A stretch of DNA of 64,000 bases from Kineococcus terrestris. Lineage in GTDB: Bacteria > Actinomycetota > Actinomycetes > Actinomycetales > Kineococcaceae. Under the pieces are notes generated by a model that made no database searches, was not told the DNA's origin, and was given only the letters and a program-made list of their open reading frames with translations. This document shows positions 34,014 through 41,883 of the stretch, one piece after another. The position numbers were made by a program, and so were the translations under genes. The DNA is taken from NCBI RefSeq assembly GCF_041020765.1, contig NZ_JBEUEJ010000004.1; one strand, 5' to 3'. Positions within the stretch are counted from its first letter, which is position 1. Each line of letters begins with the position of its first letter.

Positions 34014-34231
34014 TCTCCTTCGAGCGGTTCGTCGACCCCGCCGTGGTACCGGCGGGTGTGGCACGAGCGTGCGCGACGTGCGGGGTCCATGTCGTCCAGG
34101 TGAGGTCAGCGACCGATCGTGAACACCGCGGCCCGGTGCCGGCGGTGGTGTCGTGCCCGCCCGTCAACGTGTTGCGAGCGCGCCGGGCCCTCTACGCTGG
34201 CCGCGGGCGACGGCGCTGGACGGAGGAGAAC
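34014..34231. promoter_or_regulatory. Divergent control region of the sugar operon and AraC gene
   Basis: This 218-bp gap contains no gene. TACGCT at 34193-34198 is a plausible -10 for the AraC gene, with TTGCGA upstream at a short 15-bp spacing. I found no clear AraC-type direct repeat or palindrome, and no convincing minus-strand promoter. Confidence 0.4.
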
Positions 34232-35233
34232 ATGGCCACCCGCGTGCGGGCGATGTTCCGGGGGTCGGACGGCAGCTACCGCGACGATCCCACGGCACCG
34301 CTGCGGCGAGCCGGTGCGCGCGGTGACATCGGCCTGTGGGCGTGGGGCCGCGAGCACTACCCGGGGGCGCCGCTGAGCGACGCGCTGCCCGGCCTGCTCA
34401 GCGTGGGCCTGTGGGAGGTCGCCGCCGACCAGGACTGGGGGCTGGACTGGCACCTCAACGAGGGCGTGGAGGTCACCTTCGTGACGCACGGGCGCGTGGG
34501 GGTGGCCTGCGGGGACGAGCAGCACGAGCTGTCGCGTGCGACGGTCAGCGTGACGCGCCCCTGGCAGCGCCACCGGGTGGGTCTGCCGCACGTGACGGCC
34601 TGCACCCTGGGGTGGTTCGTCGTGGACGTGGGGGCGCTGCGCCCCAACCAGGAGTGGTCGTGGCCGAGCTGGCTGCCGCTGACGGCCGGTGAGCTGTCGC
34701 GGCTGAGCAGCCTGCTGCGCGGGCGCAGCCGCACCGTGTGGAAGACGAGCCCGGAGCTGGTGCGGGCGGCGGAGCGGCTGGAGACCGCCATGCGCGGCCC
34801 GCACCGCCACACGCTGGGGCGCGTGGGTCTGCGCGTGAGCGAGGTGCTGCTGGAGCTGGCCGACGTCCTGGAGGGTGAGGACACCGAGCTGGACTCGTAC
34901 CTGACGTCCGCGGAGCGCACGGTGGAGGTCTTCCTCGACACCCTGGGGTCCCGGTTGGACGAGCCGTGGACGGTGACGTCGATGGCGCAGGAGTGCGGCC
35001 TGGGACGGACGCGGTTCATCCACCACTGCCGTCTGGTGGCCAACGCCTCTCCGGTGGCGTACCTGACGGGCCTGCGCGTCGAGCGCGGGTTGCAGCTGCT
35101 CACGTCGACCGACCTGTCCGTCGCGGACATCGCCCACCGGTGCGGCTTCTCCTCGAGCCAGTACTTCGCCACCGTCTTCCGCCGCCACTACGACCGCACG
35201 CCCCTCGACGCCAGGCGCAGCGCGCGGTCGTGA
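34232..35233 (+). CDS. AraC family transcriptional regulator
   Basis: The 333-residue protein has an N-terminal cupin-like sensor (GLDWHLNEGVEVTFVTHGRVGVAC, then RPWQRHRVGLP) and a C-terminal AraC/XylS domain with two helix-turn-helices (EPWTVTSMAQECGLGRTRF; DLSVADIAHRCGFSSSQYF). GGAGGAGAAC precedes the ATG. It is placed to activate the divergent operon from 34007 down to 27893 in response to a sugar bound by the cupin domain. Confidence 0.92.
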   Translation: MATRVRAMFRGSDGSYRDDPTAPLRRAGARGDIGLWAWGREHYPGAPLSDALPGLLSVGLWEVAADQDWGLDWHLNEGVEVTFVTHGRVGVACGDEQHELSRATVSVTRPWQRHRVGLPHVTACTLGWFVVDVGALRPNQEWSWPSWLPLTAGELSRLSSLLRGRSRTVWKTSPELVRAAERLETAMRGPHRHTLGRVGLRVSEVLLELADVLEGEDTELDSYLTSAERTVEVFLDTLGSRLDEPWTVTSMAQECGLGRTRFIHHCRLVANASPVAYLTGLRVERGLQLLTSTDLSVADIAHRCGFSSSQYFATVFRRHYDRTPLDARRSARS

Positions 35234-35252
35234 CGGACGTCCGGCACCCAGC

Positions 35253-36731
35253 TCAGCAGCCCGTCTCCCACACCGGCGGCGGCAGCGGGGACTCCCTGCC
35301 GGGTTCGGGCAGCCACACGGTGCCGCGGCAGGGCAGCTCGACGGCGACGGCGCTGCCGCGCTCCAGCGTCGGGTAGCCGAGGCCGCGCAGCCGCTCCAGC
35401 AGGGCCAGCTTGCCGGCGCGGGTGGCGCCGGCGCCGTCGATCCGGGTGTCGACCACGACGACGTCGGCGGTGACGGGGTCGGTGTTGGTGAAGATCCGCA
35501 CGGTGTGCCGGGGGACCAAGTAGGCGCCGGCGCCGTTGTCGGCGGCGACGAGCGAGCCGGCGGGCAGGTCGGCGGACAGCGCCCGCAGGTCCCGGGTGGC
35601 GGCGGAGGGCCGCCACGTGTCGGCGTCGAGGGGGTCGGCGACGAAGTTCGCGGCCCGGTAGGTGCCGGCGCTGACGGTGACGCTCGCGACGGCGATCCCG
35701 GCGAGCAGCGCACGGCGGGCGCGCGGCCGCAGTCGGCGCAGGACGTCGACGACGGCGAGCGCCACGACGGGCATGACGACCGCGTCGTAGTGGAAGCGGG
35801 TGGACCAGTAGCTCTCGTACGGGGAGGCCAGCCGCCACAGCAGGGTGGGCACGGCGACCAGCGCCAGCGGCGAGCGCACCCACACGAACCCGCCGGTGGC
35901 GAGCACGGTGAGCAGCAGCTCCGCGCGCGGCTGCCCGTCCGCCGACCACGTCAGCGGCTCGGCGGGCGCGGCCTCCCCCGCGAAGCGCAGCTCGAACAGC
36001 GGCACGACCGAGTCGGGGTTGGCCCACCAGATGACGGCGAAGGCGAGCGCGGTGCCCGCGACGGCGGCCGCGGCGGTCCCCACCGCGAGCAGCCGCACGC
36101 GGCGGCGGTCGGCGCCGCGGGCGAGCAGGAACGCGACGGCGGCGACGGCCACCACGGTGGGGCCCTGGTCCTCCTTGACCAGCAGCAGCGGCAGCGACCA
36201 CGCCAGCGCCGCGCGCAGCCGCCGCTCCAGCAGCGCCGAGCAGGCCAGCGCGACGAGGGGCACGGCGAAGGCGACCTCGTGCACGTCGAGGCGGGCGACG
36301 TTGACGACGCCGTAGGAGGCGGTGAACAGGGCCGCGACGACCGCCGACGCGCCCGCGCCCAGGTGCCGGCGGGCGGTGGCGTGGACGACGCCGACGGCCG
36401 CGGCGAGGGCGAGCGCCTGCACGACGATCAGCGAGCGCGGGTCCGGCCACACCCACCACCCGGCGCCGAACAGGACGGTGACGGGGCTGAAGTGCTCCCC
36501 CAGCAGCGGCAGCCCGCGGATGTCGCTGTACGGCAGGCGCCCGGACGCCCACGACTGCGCGGACTGGGCGAAGACGCCGAGGTCGAAGGCGCCGGAGCGC
36601 CCGGCGTTCCAGCGGGCCAGTCCCACCCACGTCAGCGCCGCGAACGCGAGCGCCGCCGCCAGCAGCGACGGCCCGCGTCGCGTCCGGGCGGGTGCGGCGG
36701 GTGCGTCCGGAGGCGCGGCGGTCGTGCTCAT
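35253..36731 (-). CDS. DUF2079 polytopic membrane protein
   Basis: The 492-residue protein has about eleven membrane helices. DUF2079 hallmarks are visible: FDLGVFAQSAQSWASGRLPY, GEHFSPVTVLF, ARLDVHEVAF and VKEDQG. The family resembles GT-C glycosyltransferases, with acidic residues in the first outer loop (FDLG). A role in transferring a lipid-linked sugar to the envelope is an inference from that fold. The C-terminal 100 residues are extracytoplasmic. It is divergent from the GT39-like gene at 36816. Confidence 0.85.
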   Translation of the reverse strand: MSTTAAPPDAPAAPARTRRGPSLLAAALAFAALTWVGLARWNAGRSGAFDLGVFAQSAQSWASGRLPYSDIRGLPLLGEHFSPVTVLFGAGWWVWPDPRSLIVVQALALAAAVGVVHATARRHLGAGASAVVAALFTASYGVVNVARLDVHEVAFAVPLVALACSALLERRLRAALAWSLPLLLVKEDQGPTVVAVAAVAFLLARGADRRRVRLLAVGTAAAAVAGTALAFAVIWWANPDSVVPLFELRFAGEAAPAEPLTWSADGQPRAELLLTVLATGGFVWVRSPLALVAVPTLLWRLASPYESYWSTRFHYDAVVMPVVALAVVDVLRRLRPRARRALLAGIAVASVTVSAGTYRAANFVADPLDADTWRPSAATRDLRALSADLPAGSLVAADNGAGAYLVPRHTVRIFTNTDPVTADVVVVDTRIDGAGATRAGKLALLERLRGLGYPTLERGSAVAVELPCRGTVWLPEPGRESPLPPPVWETGC

Positions 36732-36800
36732 CGTGGCCGCGAACCTACCGCCGGTGACGCGGCCGGCGGCTCACGCGCGGGACCGGGCGGGCGCGGCGGC

Positions 36801-36815
36801 TACCGTCTCGTCACT
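36801..36815 (+). promoter_or_regulatory. Candidate -10 element for a near-leaderless transcript
   Basis: TACCGT at 36801-36806 is nine bases before the GTG at 36816. No ribosome binding site is present. Confidence 0.35.
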
Positions 36816-38264
36816 GTGTCCTCCCCCGCGTCCCCGCCCGCGAGCGTCGTGAGCGCACCGCCGCGCCCGGCCCGCGCGGCGGCCGCCGGCCGGTGGCTGG
36901 CGGGGCTCGCGGTGCTGGCGCTGGGCGTGTTCGCCTTCGGCTGGCGGCTGGGCGTGGAGACGTCGAACGGTGACGAGCTGGTCTACCGCGACGCGGGCGC
37001 CGCGTACTGGCGCGGCGACGTGACCCCGAACCCGGAGCACCCGCCGCTGGCCAAGCACCTCATCGGGCTGGGCGGGCTGCTGGGCGACGGGTCGCTGAGC
37101 GCCGAGCGGGTCCCGGCCGCGGTGTGCGGGGTGCTGGTGGCGGTGGTGCTGTTCGCGGTGACCCGCCGCCTGGCGGGCACGTGGGCGGGGCTGCTGGCGG
37201 CGCTGCTGTGGTGCGCGCTGCCGCTGGCGCCGGGCGTGGTGCCCGCGCACGTGGCGCGGCGGGCGACGCTGGAGGCGCCGCTGCTGCTGTTCACGACGTG
37301 CGCGGTGCTGGCCGCCCAGCGCGTCGCGGACCGGTCGACGCCCGGCCGGTGGGCGGTCCTCGGTCTGGCGGTGGGCGCGGCGACGGCCTCGAAGCTGACG
37401 GGCGCGGCGGTGGCGGTGGTGGCGCTCGCGGCGCTGTGGACGCACCGGCGGGCCTGGCGCGCGGCGCTGCCGGGCGCCGTCCTGGCGGGCGCGGTCGCGG
37501 TCGTGGTGTTCTGCGCCACCTACCTGCCGCACGGCGACCGGTCCTGGTGGGGCCTGCGCACGGTGGTCGCCTGGCAGCTGGAGCACGCCGGCCGCGGCGC
37601 GGTCCAGGAGGTCGCCGGGACCGTGTCGGCGTTCCCGCCGTGGTGGTCGGCGTGGTGGTTCCAGGCGCAGTACCTGGGCGCGGCGGGCACAGCGGTGCTG
37701 TGGGCGGCGGCGCTGCTGGGCGCGGCGCTCGTGGCGCGACGGCGGGCCGGGCTGCCGGTGGTGGCGGCGCTCGCCGCGACGACGGCCGCGCTGGTGGCGA
37801 GCCCGCTGAAGCTGCCGCAGTACCACGACGTCGCCGTCCCGCCGCTGCTCGTGCTGGCGGTGGTGGCGGTGCACGCGCTGCTGACCCGCCCGCGCGCGGG
37901 GGCGGCCCGGCTGGCCGGGGCGGTGCTCGTCGTCGTGGTGCTCGCCCCGCTGGCGACGGTCGCGGCCGGGCACCTGGCGCGGGTGGCGACGACCGCTCCC
38001 GCCGACTACCGGGTCGTGGCCCGCGAGCTGCCCGCCACCACCGCGCCGGTCGTGGTGTGGGGGGACGCGGAGGCGCTGCGCCGCCTGCGCCCGGACCTCG
38101 CGCTGACCGGCGCCGTGGCGCCGGACTGCGCGGCGGCCGCGCTCGTGGTCGACCCGACGGTCGCGAACCGCGTCGAGGGCGCGGACACCGCGGCGTGGGT
38201 CGGGGCGTGCGGGTGGCGGTTGGTGCTGCGCGCGGACCGGCTGTCGGTGTGGGCGGGGCGCTGA
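36816..38264 (+). CDS. GT39/ArnT-like glycosyltransferase, polytopic membrane protein
   Basis: The 482-residue protein has about eleven membrane helices. The first outer loop contains NGDELVYRDAGAAYWRGDV and then NPEHPPLAKHLIGL, the pattern of lipid-phosphate-sugar-dependent GT-C transferases, where the acidic residue is catalytic. Later loops include LPHGDRSWWGLRTV and FPPWWSAW. It probably moves a sugar from a polyprenyl phosphate to an envelope acceptor outside the membrane. The C-terminal soluble region has two cysteines (APDCAAAAL, GACGWRL). A shortened paralogue lies at 8209-8988. Confidence 0.85.
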   Translation: MSSPASPPASVVSAPPRPARAAAAGRWLAGLAVLALGVFAFGWRLGVETSNGDELVYRDAGAAYWRGDVTPNPEHPPLAKHLIGLGGLLGDGSLSAERVPAAVCGVLVAVVLFAVTRRLAGTWAGLLAALLWCALPLAPGVVPAHVARRATLEAPLLLFTTCAVLAAQRVADRSTPGRWAVLGLAVGAATASKLTGAAVAVVALAALWTHRRAWRAALPGAVLAGAVAVVVFCATYLPHGDRSWWGLRTVVAWQLEHAGRGAVQEVAGTVSAFPPWWSAWWFQAQYLGAAGTAVLWAAALLGAALVARRRAGLPVVAALAATTAALVASPLKLPQYHDVAVPPLLVLAVVAVHALLTRPRAGAARLAGAVLVVVVLAPLATVAAGHLARVATTAPADYRVVARELPATTAPVVVWGDAEALRRLRPDLALTGAVAPDCAAAALVVDPTVANRVEGADTAAWVGACGWRLVLRADRLSVWAGR

Positions 38265-38303
38265 GGATCCTCCCGGCCCGGCCGCCGGCCGGGAGGGTCC
38301 TCA
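38262..38303. terminator. Bidirectional terminator-like hairpin containing both stop codons
   Basis: TGAGGATCCTCCCGGCC (38262-38278) and GGCCGGGAGGGTCCTCA (38287-38303) pair over 17 bp with one G-T wobble and an 8-base loop. The arms include the stop codon of the GT39-like gene and, on the other strand, that of the GNAT gene. Confidence 0.7.
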
Positions 38304-38807
38304 CGCACGAGCGCCGACGACGGGCAGCGCCAGCGTGAACCGCTCCTTCGCCGTGCGCGTCGCTCCGAGCCGCTCGTAGAAGGCGGTGGCGGAGCGGTTC
38401 CAGGCGGGGGTCTGCCACTGCACCTGCCCGAGTCCGCGGCGGTGCGCGTCGTCGACCGCTGCGGCGACCAGCCGGCGTCCGGTCCCCCGTCCCCGGTGGG
38501 CCTCGTGCAGGTACAGGCAGTCCAGGTGGGCGTACCCCTGACCGGTCCAGGTGGACACTTCGTCGGTGAGGCTGGCGTAGCCGACCACCCGGTCGCGCAC
38601 CTCGGCGACGAAGACGCGCAACCTCCCGGCGCGCAGGTGCGCGTCGACCCTGTCGGCCCAGTCGTCGGGCACGACCGCACCGCTGCCCTCGAACCGGACG
38701 TGGTCGAGCACCAGCGCGCGCAGCCCGCTCACGTCCCCGACGGCGTGGACGCGGCGGACCGCGGCGTGCCCGTCGCCGGTGCCGCCACCGGTGCCGGCCG
38801 CGCTCAC
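38301..38807 (-). CDS. GNAT family N-acetyltransferase
   Basis: The 168-residue protein has the GNAT fold: FVAEVRDRVVGYASL (strands), YAHLDCLYLHEAHRGRGTGRRLVAAAV (acetyl-CoA pyrophosphate loop, here HRGRGTGR), and WQTPAWNRSATAFYERLGA. The acceptor is unknown. The GTG start overlaps the stop of the rhodanese gene by 4 bp, so the two are coupled. Confidence 0.9.
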   Translation of the reverse strand: MSAAGTGGGTGDGHAAVRRVHAVGDVSGLRALVLDHVRFEGSGAVVPDDWADRVDAHLRAGRLRVFVAEVRDRVVGYASLTDEVSTWTGQGYAHLDCLYLHEAHRGRGTGRRLVAAAVDDAHRRGLGQVQWQTPAWNRSATAFYERLGATRTAKERFTLALPVVGARA

Positions 38808-39238
38808 GGCGCGGGCACCGGGGCGACGAGCTCGTCCGGGGCCCGCCGGGAGCGCCCGCTGCCGGTGGCGACCGCCAGTCCCTCGCGGGCCCAGTACTCG
38901 AAACCCCCCATCAGCTGCTGCACCCGGGTGTAGCCCATCGACGCCAACGCGAGGGCGGCCTTGGTGGCGCCGTTGCACCCCGGTCCCCAGCAGTAGACGA
39001 CGACCGGGGTGTCCAGGTCCGGGGCCAGGTCCGCGATGCCGTCGCGCACCCGCTCACCGGGCAGGTGCACCGCGCCGGGGATGCGTCCCTGGTCCCAGCC
39101 CGCCGCGGAGCGCACGTCGAGCACGAGGGGCGCCGCACCGGCGGCGCGCGCTGCGGCGAGGTCGGCGGGGTCGGTCTGGTGGGCCAGCTGGGCGGCGAAG
39201 AAGTCGACCGCGGAGATCGGGTTCGGCATGTCCGCCAT
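38804..39238 (-). CDS. Rhodanese-like domain protein
   Basis: The 144-residue single-domain rhodanese has LVLDVRSAAGWDQGRIPGAVHLPG and the active loop VVYCWGPGCNGATKAALAL, where the first cysteine is the likely persulphide carrier. The last part (QLMGGFEYWAREGL) is typical. It would transfer sulphane sulphur. ATG 39238 has no clear ribosome binding site; ATG 39229 is an alternative. It is divergent from an Lrp/AsnC regulator. Confidence 0.88.
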   Translation of the reverse strand: MADMPNPISAVDFFAAQLAHQTDPADLAAARAAGAAPLVLDVRSAAGWDQGRIPGAVHLPGERVRDGIADLAPDLDTPVVVYCWGPGCNGATKAALALASMGYTRVQQLMGGFEYWAREGLAVATGSGRSRRAPDELVAPVPAP

Positions 39239-39310
39239 CGAACCCGGCGAGGGCCGGACGGACCACCACCGTTCCACGGTCGTCCGGCGTCCTCGCCGTG
39301 GATCCGCTGG

Positions 39311-39323
39311 TACTTTCCCGGCC
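39311..39323 (+). promoter_or_regulatory. Candidate -10 element for a leaderless transcript
   Basis: TACTTT at 39311-39316 is seven bases before the GTG at 39324. It is the most AT-rich hexamer nearby, and no ribosome binding site exists. Confidence 0.45.
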
Positions 39324-39785
39324 GTGGCGACGAATCCCCGGCCCGCGCTCGACGCGACCGACCACCGCGTCCTGGAGCAGCTCCAGCGCGACGGGCGGAT
39401 GAGCGTCGCCGACCTGGCCCGGGCCGTCAACCTCTCCGCGAGCGCCACCGCCGAACGGTTGCGGCGCCTGACCGACACCGGCGTCATCACCGGCTACACC
39501 GCCGTCCTGGACCCGGAGGCGCTCGGCTACACGGTGACCGCGTTCGTGCGGCTGGCCTACCCGACGGGGAACTACAAGCCGTTCCACGACCTGCTCGACG
39601 TCACCCCCGAGGTGGTCGAGGCCCACCACGTCACCGGCGACGACTGCTTCGTCCTGAAGGTCCTCGCCCGGTCGATGCGCGACCTGGAACGCGTCACCGG
39701 CAAGCTGGCGACGCTGGGCGGCATCACGACCAGCGTCGTCTACTCCAGCCCGCTGCCGCGCCGGCACCTCGACCCCGCGCACTGA
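39324..39785 (+). CDS. Lrp/AsnC family transcriptional regulator
   Basis: The 153-residue protein has an N-terminal helix-turn-helix (LDATDHRVLEQLQRDGRMSVADLARAVNLSASATAERLRRL) and a C-terminal RAM-type ligand domain (GYTVTAFVRLAYP, VEAHHVTGDDCFVLKVLARSMRDLE). Lrp-type proteins usually sense amino acids. Its divergent neighbours are the rhodanese and GNAT genes, which it may control. It is probably translated from a leaderless mRNA. Confidence 0.9.
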   Translation: MATNPRPALDATDHRVLEQLQRDGRMSVADLARAVNLSASATAERLRRLTDTGVITGYTAVLDPEALGYTVTAFVRLAYPTGNYKPFHDLLDVTPEVVEAHHVTGDDCFVLKVLARSMRDLERVTGKLATLGGITTSVVYSSPLPRRHLDPAH

Positions 39786-39870
39786 CCGCGACGGGCCGGG
39801 GTCGGGACGCCGCCCGCGGTGCAGCACGATGGCCGCGTCAGCGCGGACCCGTCAGTCGTGGAAGGTCACC

Positions 39871-41727
39871 ATGGTCAACGGCATCTCCCCCGCGGAGCTC
39901 GGCTCCGTCACCCTCGACCCGGGGTTGTTCGAGCAGCGCCGTGCGCTCAACCGCGCCTACCTCGACTCCCTGACCGACGAGAACCTGCTGCAGAACCACC
40001 GCCTGGAGGCGGGGATCGACTCCAGCTTCACCTGGCACCTGCAGCCGACGTCCGGTGACCCGTCCGAGCGGGGGCTGGACCGGCACTGGGGCTGGGAGAC
40101 GCCCGGGGGCAGCCAGATGCGCGGCCACTTCCTCGGCCACTGGCTCTCCGCGGCGGCGCGCGAGGCGGCGGCCACCGGGGACGCCGTCCTGCGGGCGCGG
40201 GCGCACCGCGTCGTGGCGGAGCTGGAGCGCTGCCAGGAGGCCAACGGCGGCGAGTGGGTCTTCGGCGTGCCACCGGTCTTCCTGGACCGCGTCGCCGCCG
40301 GCAGGGAGGTGTGGGCGCCGCAGTACAACCTGCACAAGACGCTCATGGGCCTCGTCGACGCCGCGCGCGACCTGGGTGACCAGCGCGCTCTGGAAGTCGC
40401 CCGGCGCGCGGGACGGTGGTTCGCGCGCTGGTCGGCGTCCTTCACCCGCGAGCAGTTCGACGACGTCCTCGACGTGGAGACCGGCGGGATGCTGGAGGTC
40501 TGGGCGGACCTGCTGGAGCTCACCGGCGACGAGGTGTTCCGCGACCTGCTGGAGCGCTACTACCGCGCCCGGCTCTTCGACCCGCTCGTGGCGGGCGTCG
40601 ACGTCCTGACGAACACGCACGCGAACACGACGATCCCGGAGGTGCTGGGGGCCGCCCGGGCCTTCGAGGTGACCGGTGAACGCCGGTGGGCCGACGTCGT
40701 GCACGCCTACTGGCGCTGCGCGGTCACCGAGCGCGGGACCTTCGCCACCGGAGGTCAGACCTCGGGGGAGGTCTGGACGCCGCCCTTCGAGTTCGCGGCC
40801 CGGCGCGGTGGCAAGAACCAGGAGCACTGCGTCGTCCACAACACGATCCGGCTCGCCGACGTGCTGTTCCGGTGGACGGGGGACAGCAGCTACCTCGACC
40901 ACGTCGAACGCAACCTCTACAACGGGATCCTCGCCCAGCAGAACCCCCGGACCGGGATGGTGGCGTACTTCCTGCCGCTGGCCGGCGGCTCCCGCAAGCG
41001 CTGGGGCCACCCGACGGAGGACTTCTGGTGCTGCCACGGCACGCTCGTGCAGGCGCACACCCGGCACAGCTCCTACGTCTTCTACGAGGACGCTCGGGCG
41101 GACGCCCTCGTCGTCGCCCAGTTCGTGAACGCCACCTGGACCGCGCGGCGTCCCGGGGGTCCCGTCACCGTCCAGGTCGCTCGCAGCGACTCAGCCGTGC
41201 GGGTGGGGCCCGACGCCAACGCCGGCCCGGCCGGGGACCACCACCGCCCGCAGGAGTGGCGGGTCTCCGTGACGGTGGTCTCCGGGGACGACGTGCCCGC
41301 GCGGGTGCGCGTCCGGGTCCCCGGCTGGGTGCACGGCGAACCCGCGGTCAGCACCGCGGGCGGTGAGGAGGTCCGCGCGGAGGCGGTGGACGGTTTCCTC
41401 GTCCTCGACCACCGCGGTGGCCGCTCGGAGTTCCACGTCAGCCTCCCCCACCGCCTGCGCGTGGAACCCGTCCCCGACGAGCCCACCACCGTCGCGTTCG
41501 TCGTCGGCCCCCTCGTCCTGGCGGGGCTGACCGACGCGGAGACCGCTCTCGTCGTGGACGACCTCCGGCACCCGGAGGCGCACCTCGCGCCCGACGACGA
41601 GCGGCAGTGGGCGGAGTGGCTGCGCGGGTACCGCACCACGGGGCAGGAGCGCTCCACCCGGCTGGTCCCCCTGCACGAGGTGGTCGACCAGGACTACTCG
41701 GTCTACTTCCCGCTGAGGACACGCTGA
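39871..41727 (+). CDS. GH127-type glycoside hydrolase (beta-L-arabinofuranosidase-like, DUF1680)
   Basis: The 618-residue protein has an (alpha/alpha)6 barrel followed by beta domains and lacks a signal peptide, so it is cytoplasmic. The cysteine-based active site of the family is complete: E318 and C320 in NQEHC, C387 and C388 in FWCCHG (zinc ligands and the nucleophile), and E300 in TSGEVW as the likely acid/base. It should release beta-L-arabinofuranose or a related pentose. GGAAGG precedes the ATG. It could process sugars taken up by the transporter at 27.9-31.0 kb. Confidence 0.88.
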   Translation: MVNGISPAELGSVTLDPGLFEQRRALNRAYLDSLTDENLLQNHRLEAGIDSSFTWHLQPTSGDPSERGLDRHWGWETPGGSQMRGHFLGHWLSAAAREAAATGDAVLRARAHRVVAELERCQEANGGEWVFGVPPVFLDRVAAGREVWAPQYNLHKTLMGLVDAARDLGDQRALEVARRAGRWFARWSASFTREQFDDVLDVETGGMLEVWADLLELTGDEVFRDLLERYYRARLFDPLVAGVDVLTNTHANTTIPEVLGAARAFEVTGERRWADVVHAYWRCAVTERGTFATGGQTSGEVWTPPFEFAARRGGKNQEHCVVHNTIRLADVLFRWTGDSSYLDHVERNLYNGILAQQNPRTGMVAYFLPLAGGSRKRWGHPTEDFWCCHGTLVQAHTRHSSYVFYEDARADALVVAQFVNATWTARRPGGPVTVQVARSDSAVRVGPDANAGPAGDHHRPQEWRVSVTVVSGDDVPARVRVRVPGWVHGEPAVSTAGGEEVRAEAVDGFLVLDHRGGRSEFHVSLPHRLRVEPVPDEPTTVAFVVGPLVLAGLTDAETALVVDDLRHPEAHLAPDDERQWAEWLRGYRTTGQERSTRLVPLHEVVDQDYSVYFPLRTR

Positions 41728-41771
41728 CCACCCGCTGAGCCGGCCACTGGTCCCGGGGCTCCGGAAACACC

Positions 41772-41883
41772 TTGACCCCGCGACGCCCCGGGTCCACGCT
41801 GGCTGCGTGCGTTCCTGAGCCCGTCCCCTCCCGCCCCGCGGCCACCGGCCCGGCGGGAGCCCGGTGGACCGCTCAGGAGCCCC
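41772..41883 (+). promoter_or_regulatory. Leader region of the ABC-F gene with possible attenuator
   Basis: TTGACC (41772-41777), a 17-bp spacer and CACGCT (41795-41800) form a promoter. A small AT-rich patch (GAAACA) just before the -35 recalls WhiB7-type promoters. A three-codon reading frame follows at 41807-41818. CTCCCGCC/GGCGGGAG (8 bp) and CCACCGG/CCGGTGG (7 bp) are overlapping stems that cannot both form. AGGAG precedes the GTG at 41884. Confidence 0.45.
41807..41818 (+). CDS. Possible leaderless three-codon leader peptide (fMet-Arg-Ser)
   Basis: GTG CGT TCC TGA begins six bases after the -10 element CACGCT, so a ribosome could load directly on the 5' end. Stalling here in the presence of a ribosome-targeting antibiotic could change folding of the stems downstream and release the ABC-F gene. 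It is very short and may be chance. Confidence 0.3.
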   Translation: MRS

